From: a virus | Reading direction: 5' to 3' (one strand) | Length of the DNA stretch: 64,000 bases | Virus record (IMG/VR): IMGVR_UViG_3300046660_000716 | Coordinates: 124,001 to 188,000 of that record | Part shown: piece after piece, positions 57,574-64,000 of the stretch | How positions within the stretch are numbered: the first letter of the stretch is position 1 | Layout of the letters: each line of letters opens with the position of its first letter | The notes under the pieces: model-generated | What the model was told of the DNA's origin: nothing | The model's database searches: none | What the model saw: the letters and a program-made list of their open reading frames with translations, nothing else | Made by a program: the position numbers and the translations under genes

Positions 57574-59190
57574 ATGAACAAGAAGCGGAAACCAGCAGTA
57601 GAGTGGACCGAGCTGCTCAAGGTCCTTGCCGAGAACCCCGGCGTGACCGGGGTGCAGTTCGGCAAGCTGACCAAGTGTAGCCGGAACCTGGGAACCACCA
57701 GGCTCACCCGCCTCGTCGACCGCGGGGTCGCAACCCGCAAGGAATCGACAGAGGCGGCGGGCCTCGTCCACCACTACTACGCAATCCAAGTGAATAACCC
57801 AGCCGAAGGAGAAGACCGCATGCCAATCACCACCCTAGACATACTCGAGCTGATCAAGAAGAACCCCGGCAAGAGCAGCACCGAGCTCGCGGTGCTGATC
57901 GGCATGCGCCCCGGTAGCATGTCCGCCCGCCTGACAGACATGATGGACAAGAAGACCATCCGCCGCGAGGACATCGCAACATCCGGCAAGCGCACCAACT
58001 ACATATACTTCGCTCCCGACGCTCCAAGCGCAGCCAGGCACACCGCGCCCTCGATGATCGAGCAGCTGGTGTCGACGGCGGTGGCGGAGATGTCTGCGAA
58101 GATCCAGGACGGCGTCATCGACACGGTCGTTGAAAATGTCAGCACCGAAGTCATCCTTCGCGTAACCAAGAACGTCGAGGCCGCCGCGCAGGGCATCGCC
58201 GACCGGGCCGCCGCCATCATCGCCGACGGCGTGACCAGGGCCATGGGCGGAGTGGCCGACAGCGCCGTCGCTGATCTCATGGAGCGCCTGCGCGTCGCCA
58301 TGGGCGGCTCGGCCGCCTCTACACCGGAGGAACCCGGCCGCCCAAAAGAGGATAGGGTCGTGCAGCGGCGCCCCCGCATCGTCTTGCATCTAAGCAAGGA
58401 CGAGGCGGGTGGCCGTGCTTCGGTGGCAACCGAGCGGCGCGATCCACCTGTCGGCATCAAGGTCATCCGCCCCGGCAGCCGCCCCCGGACCCCTGCTGGC
58501 TACGAGGGCATGGTCGCGGAGCTGGCGCAGGTCCAGGATGCCCCGGCAGAAGCTGCACCGGCGCCTGCCCCCGTCCCCGCGCCGGCCCCGACCGCAATGG
58601 CATCAGCAATGGCTGCGGCGGCCTCCAAGGCCAAGCCCGTTCCGCTGATGCTGAACTACGAAGCGCTGAGAGCCGCCGAGGCCGCGAGCAAGGTCCCGGC
58701 CGCCCCAGCGCCGTACACGCCGCCGCCGCCGGTGCCTGAAGCCGTAGCCAAGGTCGAAGCCGAGCTGCGCGACCACATGCTGGAGGACGCTGCACCGGGG
58801 TCCATCTCGGATGAGGTCATCGTTCCGGCCTACGTCCCGTACGTGAAGCCGGAGCTGCCGGCGGTCCCTGAGCAGTGCAAAAAGGCCCCGGGCGAGCGCC
58901 CCCGCGTCCTGGTGCTCGGTCTGCGCACCAACCACGTCGCGGCCGTCAACAAGGACTTCAGCGACTGCCTCGAAATGACGTTCTACGAGCACGCACCTAG
59001 CGCCGGAACCCTCGTCAAGCGGGCGCGTCGGTACGCCGACTACGTCTTCGTGATGGAGGAGACCTGCTCGCCCAAGGTCCGCAACGCCATCAAGTCCCAT
59101 CCGGGATACCGCCTCTGCAACGGATCGGCGGGCGCACTCAAGCGCATCCTGACGGACCTCTGCGAGAACGGGGTGCGTGGGGCCGACTAA
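57574..59190 (+). CDS. Putative regulator: two winged-helix domains plus DUF2325-like domain
   Basis: A 538-residue protein. Residues 8-70 (EWTELLKVLAENPGVTGVQF, LGTTRLTRLVDRGVATRKE) and 85-145 (LDILELIKKNPGKSSTELAV, SMSARLTDMMDKKTIRRED) are two winged helix-turn-helix units of MarR-like pattern. Residues 155-270 are helical (possible oligomerisation), 320-430 are proline/alanine rich, and the last 95 residues (RPRVLVLGLRTNHVAAVNKD, YADYVFVMEETCSPKVRNAI) resemble the Rossmann-like DUF2325 domain. It faces the SbcC-like gene across a divergent gap, a common layout for regulators. DNA binding is a good inference; its target is not known. Ribosome site: AAGGATAG. Confidence 0.6.
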   Translation: MNKKRKPAVEWTELLKVLAENPGVTGVQFGKLTKCSRNLGTTRLTRLVDRGVATRKESTEAAGLVHHYYAIQVNNPAEGEDRMPITTLDILELIKKNPGKSSTELAVLIGMRPGSMSARLTDMMDKKTIRREDIATSGKRTNYIYFAPDAPSAARHTAPSMIEQLVSTAVAEMSAKIQDGVIDTVVENVSTEVILRVTKNVEAAAQGIADRAAAIIADGVTRAMGGVADSAVADLMERLRVAMGGSAASTPEEPGRPKEDRVVQRRPRIVLHLSKDEAGGRASVATERRDPPVGIKVIRPGSRPRTPAGYEGMVAELAQVQDAPAEAAPAPAPVPAPAPTAMASAMAAAASKAKPVPLMLNYEALRAAEAASKVPAAPAPYTPPPPVPEAVAKVEAELRDHMLEDAAPGSISDEVIVPAYVPYVKPELPAVPEQCKKAPGERPRVLVLGLRTNHVAAVNKDFSDCLEMTFYEHAPSAGTLVKRARRYADYVFVMEETCSPKVRNAIKSHPGYRLCNGSAGALKRILTDLCENGVRGAD

Positions 59191-59208
59191 ACCAACAAGG
59201 AGCCAAGA

Positions 59209-59661
59209 ATGAGAGAACTACCCTTCGACGCCAACCAGAAGCGCAAGGCCGCCAATCTCAAGCTGATAGCGGAGTGGAAGCACTCGCCTAAGCACGAGAT
59301 CGTCGTGGCGCTGAGCGACACCGAGATCCTCCGTCTGATCGGCTACTGGGGGCCGGCGCGGACCGTCCACCGGACCAGAAAGGCCAGGATGGACATGGTC
59401 GGCGGGGGCCAGCTGCAGTGCGTGTCCGGCCGGAACGTGCGCCTCACCGGCATGATCGGGCCGGCGCTGAAGACCATCGAAGGATGGTGGTCTCGCGCGC
59501 CCTCCCAGTTCCAGCTCGATGTGGCCGGTAAGAACGGCTCGGAGGCGCGTACCAAAGCAATCGGGAAGGCATACATCGCCGCCATGAAAAAAATACTCGA
59601 CAACGGGTCCTACGGCAGTCATGCCAACATACACAACCGCAACACAACCGGAGAGCCGTGA
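59209..59661 (+). CDS. Hypothetical protein, basic
   Basis: A 150-residue basic protein with AAGGAG before the ATG. Helix-rich start (NQKRKAANLKLIAEWKHSP), a short beta part (GQLQCVSGRNVRLTGMIGP) and a helical end. No motif. Overlaps the next small gene. Confidence 0.5.
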   Translation: MRELPFDANQKRKAANLKLIAEWKHSPKHEIVVALSDTEILRLIGYWGPARTVHRTRKARMDMVGGGQLQCVSGRNVRLTGMIGPALKTIEGWWSRAPSQFQLDVAGKNGSEARTKAIGKAYIAAMKKILDNGSYGSHANIHNRNTTGEP

Positions 59662-59882
59662 TGTACATCTCACAAACAGCCGTTAGCGAAAAGGAGCTCG
59701 CCGACCTGCAGTCTACCCTGCGCATCGTGGGGGCCGCGATGAGCGACGACGAGCTGGCGACCTGCGCCAAGGCGGAGGTGTGGTCCAGTAGCTTCAGCGA
59801 TCCTGGTCCCGACTTCAACGAACTGCGCCTGTTCGATGCAAGCGGGGCGCAATATGCCACGAAGCAGATCGCCGGCTATTAG
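59661..59882 (+). CDS. Small hypothetical protein
   Basis: Seventy-three residues from ATG 59661 (GGAG seven bases upstream; a GTG three bases earlier overlaps the previous stop). Helical N-terminal half (KELADLQSTLRIVGAAM). No motif. Confidence 0.5.
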   Translation: MYISQTAVSEKELADLQSTLRIVGAAMSDDELATCAKAEVWSSSFSDPGPDFNELRLFDASGAQYATKQIAGY

Positions 59883-59895
59883 CCACTGACCGATG

Positions 59896-59935
59896 CGGGG
59901 GCGCAACGCCCCCGTCCCGGTTGCCCTCTTTTTTT
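59896..59935 (+). terminator. Intrinsic terminator with spaced U-run
   Basis: CGGGGGCG pairs with CGCCCCCG around a three-base loop; a T-run (59928-59935) follows 13 bases later. Ends the 57574 unit. Confidence 0.65.
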
Positions 59936-59958
59936 CCCTCCCCTCAAAAATTTCGGGC

Positions 59959-59964
59959 ATAATT
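59959..59964 (+). promoter_or_regulatory. CATAAT -10-like hexamer
   Basis: CATAAT lies 37 bases before the 60001 start, downstream of the terminator at 59896. No clear -35. Confidence 0.35.
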
Positions 59965-60000
59965 GCGCCGAAGTTACTACACACCAGAAAGGAGGGCACC

Positions 60001-60213
60001 ATGTGCATCAAAATCACCCCGCTGTACCACCGCTGCATCAGCTCCGGCCCGGACGCCGGCAGCTTCTACGTGATCCCGTTCCGCACCTCGGCGTACGCCG
60101 TCGAGCGCGCGCAGGAAGAGCAGGACCGCCTGCGCGCCGCGGGACACCGCGTGGTGCCCGCCCCGACCACCGCCCTCCCCGAGGCCCGCCCGGTCCTGCG
60201 GCGCGTGGCGTAA
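60001..60213 (+). CDS. Small hypothetical protein
   Basis: Seventy residues with a strong AAAGGAGG site. MCIKITPLYHRCISSGPDAG starts with a beta/cysteine segment; then a basic helix (AYAVERAQEEQDRLRAAGHR). Own terminator at 60216. Function unknown. Confidence 0.55.
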   Translation: MCIKITPLYHRCISSGPDAGSFYVIPFRTSAYAVERAQEEQDRLRAAGHRVVPAPTTALPEARPVLRRVA

Positions 60214-60215
60214 GA

Positions 60216-60245
60216 AAGACCCAACGGCTCAGGCCGTTGGGTCTT
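60216..60245. terminator. Strong bidirectional hairpin
   Basis: A 13-base-pair stem (core GACCCAACGG) with a TCAG loop between the convergent genes 60001 and 60269. Confidence 0.8.
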
Positions 60246-60268
60246 CCGTAGTCAATTCCCCATCACAC

Positions 60269-60970
60269 CTAAGCGATCCACAGCCTGCGGGCCGTGGACG
60301 ACTTCAGCTGCTTGCTCTCCATCCGCTCGATGATCTCCGGCCGCTTGTCCGCCTGGGCGTTCAGCCGCTCCAGGTTCAGGTTCAGCTCGCCGAAGATCGT
60401 CTGCACGGTCTGGAAGTACTGCCGGACGCTCAAGATGTCGATGGCGATGTCCGCCAGCATCAGCTCCCTGAAGATCTCCCTGGCCCCCGGGTGGATGGTG
60501 CGGAAGTGCGTCGCGTGCACGCACTTGCACTCCACGTAGAGGTCGGAATATTGGAGGCCCTTTGGGAAAATTTCGATGATGTTGGGAGGGCGGTAGTCGA
60601 ACGTCAGGGAGAGCTCGGAAGCCGACTGGCGGTCGGCCACCAGCTGGCGGTCCAGGACGTCGCCGAACATGAGAGGATCATATGGGAAGGCGCCGAAAGC
60701 CCCAACCCCTTCACGCACACGATTCACGCCGAGAATTCGTTCGCCTTGCGGGCGGATCTGGTAGACGCCCTCGCGCTGGTCGATGCGGTCGGCCACTGTG
60801 TCAATTTTGAGATCGACCATGTACGGCAAGTAGATCGAGAACGTCGGTAGGGTCTCGGCGTCAATGCAGGCGAGTATGTCGGCGTCGTTGAAGTCGATCG
60901 GACCTGTAACCGTCTGCCCTAAGAAGGACCTACAGCGGTTCGTAACCCACGTCGCGTCGATTATGGACAT
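60269..60970 (-). CDS. Hypothetical protein, probable virion component
   Basis: A 233-residue protein with AAGGAA before the ATG, which lies inside the end of the HNH gene. Beta/helix mix with DFNDADILACIDAETLPTFS, DYRPPNIIEIFPKG (a phrase found in structural proteins of large phages) and a helical C-terminus (ELNLNLERLNAQADKRPEII). A neck or baseplate-type role is possible. Separated from the polymerase beta by the HNH gene. Confidence 0.5.
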   Translation of the reverse strand: MSIIDATWVTNRCRSFLGQTVTGPIDFNDADILACIDAETLPTFSIYLPYMVDLKIDTVADRIDQREGVYQIRPQGERILGVNRVREGVGAFGAFPYDPLMFGDVLDRQLVADRQSASELSLTFDYRPPNIIEIFPKGLQYSDLYVECKCVHATHFRTIHPGAREIFRELMLADIAIDILSVRQYFQTVQTIFGELNLNLERLNAQADKRPEIIERMESKQLKSSTARRLWIA

Positions 60971-61722
60971 TGGAATTCCTTAAAAAGGTGGTGATAGGCC
61001 GGAATATCGTTGAGACAGATCCTTCGCACTGTCACCTTATGTGGTTTGCCATTCAACAGCACAGCAATTTCGGTATACGTCTTCTTGTCAACGAAATGCA
61101 GCGTGTAGACTCTCTTTACTAGCTCGTCATCAAGAAGACGAGAGGTAGGTATCCTGGATTGCGTTTCCTGGAAGTCGCGCGGCTCATATCCTAGCGGTAC
61201 ATGCGACCAGAATTTACCCTTGTACACATCTACGACATACGATGGACTCAGGTTGAGCCTCACGGCAGCGCTGGCGGGCGTTTCGCCGTTGTGTAACGCC
61301 GTTCGGAGAGCAATTACTTCCTCGCGCGTAAGCTTTGCCCGTGGGTGGTCCTCGTCCCGTGCCAAGCGGTGTGCAAGCCGATCCGCCATGTTCTGAACCT
61401 TGGTGCCCCAGTACAAATTACTGCACACGGGGTTTGACCTAACGCCATCCTTATGGCACGCCTCCAAGATTGCGTCCGACTCTGGAAGAGGGATGAACGT
61501 GCGCGCAACCATGTTGTGCACTATAAACATGGCATCACCGCCTAATTTCAGTCGTAGACTGATATGCACATATCCAGTTGTACTAGACACATGCGTTTTC
61601 ATTTGCCTTGGCGTCGAACTACGCAGCGTGGAAAACACTTCTCCACGCCGATTGATGAAATAGCCGTCTACCAGACGATCATCGACAATTGGAAATAGTT
61701 CTGCGGTATCTTCTTCGGTCAT
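60961..61722 (-). CDS. HNH homing endonuclease of lower GC content
   Basis: A 253-residue protein (GGGGAGG site). HNH-like core: VHNMVARTFIPLPESDAIL, EACHKDGVRSNPVCSNLYWG (the H/N/N-type residues of an HNH nuclease), followed by AKLTREEVIALRTALHNGET and SYVVDVYKGKFWSHV, a helix-turn-helix unit of the same type as in the 43892 protein. GC content is near 48 percent by rough count against about two-thirds elsewhere. It lies directly after the RNA polymerase beta gene, a typical homing site. Recent acquisition is inferred. Its stop overlaps the 60269 start. Confidence 0.8.
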   Translation of the reverse strand: MTEEDTAELFPIVDDRLVDGYFINRRGEVFSTLRSSTPRQMKTHVSSTTGYVHISLRLKLGGDAMFIVHNMVARTFIPLPESDAILEACHKDGVRSNPVCSNLYWGTKVQNMADRLAHRLARDEDHPRAKLTREEVIALRTALHNGETPASAAVRLNLSPSYVVDVYKGKFWSHVPLGYEPRDFQETQSRIPTSRLLDDELVKRVYTLHFVDKKTYTEIAVLLNGKPHKVTVRRICLNDIPAYHHLFKEFQCP

Positions 61723-61743
61723 ACAATATCCTCCCCTGTGTGA

Positions 61744-61767
61744 ATGATACCCTGTTTGTCAAACAGG
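61744..61767 (-). promoter_or_regulatory. TATCAT element and adjoining 8-bp inverted repeat
   Basis: On the minus strand TATCAT (61744-61749) follows a near-perfect inverted repeat at 61751-61767 (CCTGTTTG and CAAACAGG around one base) in the gap between the beta gene and the HNH gene. TTGACA inside the repeat is only 7 bases from TATCAT, too close for a promoter. May be an operator or terminator. Confidence 0.4.
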
Positions 61768-61779
61768 AGAGGATATTTT

Positions 61780-64000
61780 TTACTCGTTGTAGATCTCCAA
61801 GACTCGCTTCTTCAGGTCGACCAGGACTGCGTTTGACCACATCGCCAGGAAGACGTCCGACGTCATGCGGCTGACGATCGACAGCGGGCTCGTGATGTAG
61901 TCCACCTGGTTGCCTTCCTCGTCCTCCGGCTCTTCGCCGTCCTCGAACACGCGGCTGACGATGCCCTTGAGCGGGGAGCTGCACACGAACTTGTCGCCCG
62001 GCGCCGCCTCGTCCTCGACCTGGATCAGGAACTGGATCAGCACGCCGTCCACGATCTCCCCGGCCACCTTGTCCCGCGTGATGCGGATCGGGGCGTTGGC
62101 GCGCACGGGCTCGTCGGTCGGGGCTCCGGCGCCGGCCTTCTTGCGCTCGTCCGCCAGCCGCTCCTGCAGCCTGATGAACTTCTGCAGCGACGGCGACAGC
62201 TGGTCGAGGTCCTTGTTGTAGTACGTGCGGATCTCGACCACCTTGCCGGCGTACTTCGCCACGGCCACGTTGCGTGTGAGCTCGGCGATCGCGTCGTCGA
62301 ACTCCTTGCCGACCCGCGCCAGCAGCGCCGACACGTCGGCGTCGTCCGTCACGTTCTCGAACACGGCCAGCGAGTCGTTCGGCTGTACAACGGTCCCGAC
62401 CTTGGCCACGCCCTGCAGGTTGGTCTTGGCGCCCAGGCTCACGGAGCGGGCCATCGTGACCAGGGCCACGGTGTCGCGCGTCAGCTTGGAGGTCACCATC
62501 AGGCTGTCCTCGTACGTCTGGTCCAGCGCCACGATGGCGATGCGAGCCAGGATCCCGCTCTTGTAGCCGGTGGAGCCGTCGTCGCTCGCCGCGAAGTAGG
62601 ACGGGTCGTGCGCCAGGATGTCGTCCTGGGCGAACCGCTTGCCCGGCTCCACGCCGGGGTTGAGCTTGAGCTGGGCTGTGATGTAGAAGCCGCCGCCCGA
62701 GTTCTTGACCGAGCGGGGCGACATGTCCACGTAGGCCAGCTCTCCGTCGTCGTACTTGATCTTAGCCAGCTGCGCCTTCTCGTCCAGCGAGACGAACACC
62801 CCTGCTTTGCGGGCCTTGTACGCGTACGTGTTGCCGATGGCGTAGGCCAGGGCCTTCTCGGCACCGGAGCCGACCAGCTGCGGCGTGTGCTTGGCGATCG
62901 GCATGGTGTGTGTCGCCTGCTTGGACTGCATGCCGATCCGCGGAGGGTCGGCGTGCTGCGCCACGAACGGCGTGATCAGCTCCCCCAGGGCCAGGACCGA
63001 TGCGGCGTCCGTGGCGGCCAGGTCCAGGTCGAACCTGCCGCGCACGTCCTTCACCGCGGCCGAGTAGGCCAGGGTGCGCTTGACGCCGATCTCGGCCGAG
63101 TCGGGCGAGTAGTAGCCGAAGATGCCGCGCATCGACTTGTGGTACGCGCGCATGGCGCGATTCACGGTGCGTCCGTCGCTCAGGCCGCCGGCGGCGCCGG
63201 TCCACGTGGCCTTGCCGCGCAGCTCAGCCTCGAGCAGGGGGTTCAGCAGGGAGACCTCCTCGACGTTGGAGGCGGCCTGGACCTGGCGGATCACCTCGAC
63301 CGGGTTGACCATGAGCTTCTGCGGCGAGGCCGACTCGCGGGTGGCGCGCACGCGCTCCATCTCCTTGTGCAGCACCTTGTACAGCATCGAGTTGACCAGC
63401 TCCGGGCCGCGCAGGCGGTACGACGCCATGTCGTTCGACTCGGGGTGCTCGTTGCTCTCCAGCATGGCGCTGGCATACAGCAGGACGTGGGCCATGTCGG
63501 TTGGCAGGCCGTCCTCGGCCAGCAGGTCGCGGGTCATCGGGTCGATGAACGATGCCTGGTAGTTGACCAGCGCCTTGGCGTGGCCCGGGCCGCCGAGGCG
63601 GTCGGCGATGTGGTCCACCCAGCCCATGCCGGCCGGGCCGAAGTCCGACATCGGCCGGTCCTCGGTGTCCAGCTCCTTCAGGCCGTTGATCAGCAGCGAG
63701 TCGCGCAGGCGCGTCGGGGCGAACACCACCACGCCGTCCTCGAACCGGATGGCGTCGCTCTCTGCGTAGCGGCTCTTGCGGTAGGCGCCGGCGTCGACGA
63801 TGGAGAACTGCACCTGCGCCGCGCGCAGCATGTTCGTCAGGCCGATGTCGTAGCCCACGATGACGGCGGTCGGCAGGTACTGGCTCAGCATCTTGACGCG
63901 GCTGTACATGTACTTGCGCTGGAGGACGCTCGGCTCCGGGAGGTCGGCCGCCGGGGCGGCCTCGCGCACCATGTCGTAAATCAGGGCGCCGATGTCCTTG
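61780..64000 (-). CDS. Phage RNA polymerase beta-type subunit (second), N-terminus beyond window
   Basis: At least 739 residues; the frame is open to the window edge, so the ATG at 63972 is internal. Beta landmarks: RGPELVNSMLYKVLH (DHLGNRR area), NPLLEAELRGKAT then TWTGAAGGLSDG (NPLSEITHKRR...GPGGL area), GMQSKQATHTMPI (NMQRQAVP), YEDSLMVTSKL (NYEDSI, in the active-site area), GDKFVCSSPLKGIVSR (GDKMAGRHGNKGV, conserved lysines) and TSPLSIVSRM (NPLGVPSRM). It ends 28 residues after this last motif and so lacks the C-terminal clamp (GGQRFGEME). It overlaps in content with the 26298 protein, so the phage has two beta subunits. Followed by an HNH gene. Confidence 0.88.
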   Translation of the reverse strand, partial: KDIGALIYDMVREAAPAADLPEPSVLQRKYMYSRVKMLSQYLPTAVIVGYDIGLTNMLRAAQVQFSIVDAGAYRKSRYAESDAIRFEDGVVVFAPTRLRDSLLINGLKELDTEDRPMSDFGPAGMGWVDHIADRLGGPGHAKALVNYQASFIDPMTRDLLAEDGLPTDMAHVLLYASAMLESNEHPESNDMASYRLRGPELVNSMLYKVLHKEMERVRATRESASPQKLMVNPVEVIRQVQAASNVEEVSLLNPLLEAELRGKATWTGAAGGLSDGRTVNRAMRAYHKSMRGIFGYYSPDSAEIGVKRTLAYSAAVKDVRGRFDLDLAATDAASVLALGELITPFVAQHADPPRIGMQSKQATHTMPIAKHTPQLVGSGAEKALAYAIGNTYAYKARKAGVFVSLDEKAQLAKIKYDDGELAYVDMSPRSVKNSGGGFYITAQLKLNPGVEPGKRFAQDDILAHDPSYFAASDDGSTGYKSGILARIAIVALDQTYEDSLMVTSKLTRDTVALVTMARSVSLGAKTNLQGVAKVGTVVQPNDSLAVFENVTDDADVSALLARVGKEFDDAIAELTRNVAVAKYAGKVVEIRTYYNKDLDQLSPSLQKFIRLQERLADERKKAGAGAPTDEPVRANAPIRITRDKVAGEIVDGVLIQFLIQVEDEAAPGDKFVCSSPLKGIVSRVFEDGEEPEDEEGNQVDYITSPLSIVSRMTSDVFLAMWSNAVLVDLKKRVLEIYNE

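Noticed and set aside
63970-63972. ATG at 63972 as the start of the second beta subunit
   Set aside because: The frame continues upstream to the window edge with coding-like sequence, so this is probably an internal methionine.
1-64000. tRNA, rRNA, integrase, transposase or attachment sites
   Set aside because: No clear cloverleaf, integrase or transposase signature was seen by eye; a dedicated tRNA scan would be needed to exclude a degenerate tRNA.

Overview
The window looks like part of the genome of a large (jumbo) contractile-tailed bacteriophage. It is GC-rich (about two-thirds G+C by rough count) and tightly packed, with most neighbouring genes overlapping by ATGA or GTGA. Three things support this: a tail sheath gene; a head set made of large terminase, T4-gp21-like prohead protease and major capsid protein; and several pieces of phage-encoded multisubunit RNA polymerase, a hallmark of phiKZ-like and AR9-like jumbo phages. 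Shine-Dalgarno sites and a few sigma70-like promoters suggest a Gram-negative, high-GC host. No tRNA, integrase, insertion sequence or CRISPR array was seen.

Layout. 1-7924 (minus): tail genes, namely a fibre running off the left edge, small virion proteins, a fibre with an 18-residue repeat, a probable tail tube and the tail sheath. 8104-11260: a small membrane protein (plus) and a four-gene coupled operon of unknown, probably virion, proteins (minus). 11489-20259 (plus): accessory genes, including a protein with two nucleotidyltransferase-like motifs, two tandem paralogues, a radical-SAM enzyme and a second nucleotidyltransferase. 20313-26106 (minus): terminase, a membrane-anchored coiled-coil protein, major capsid protein, an acidic scaffold-like protein and an HU/IHF-like protein. 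26298-32826 (plus): RNA polymerase beta N-terminal piece under a good sigma70-type promoter, then many small unknown genes, two of which belong to a paralogous family. 32868-33686 (minus): prohead protease. 33718-48965 (plus, except 35304-35744): membrane proteins, a B-family DNA polymerase piece, a possible ssDNA-binding protein, a HAD phosphatase, more members of the paralogous family, RNA polymerase beta-prime N-terminal piece, an HNH endonuclease, a double-RyR-domain protein and unknown genes. 49013-57353 (minus): an SF2 helicase operon, RNA polymerase beta-prime C-terminal piece and an SbcC/Rad50-like ATPase. 57574-60213 (plus): a winged-helix regulator candidate and small genes. 60269-64000 (minus): a virion-like protein, a second HNH endonuclease of lower GC, and a second, different RNA polymerase beta subunit running off the right edge.

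How it fits together. Two beta-type polypeptides carry the same conserved beta regions, so the phage probably encodes two RNA polymerases, as phiKZ does (one virion-packaged, one made during infection). The beta-prime pieces are scattered and interleaved with replication and recombination genes. Almost every transcription unit ends in a GC-rich hairpin, many built on a CCCC(T/A)(A/T)-type stem. TATAAT/TATCAT hexamers lie upstream of several units and may mark host-type or phage-specific promoters. About half of the genes have no recognisable function; for these only visible features are given.
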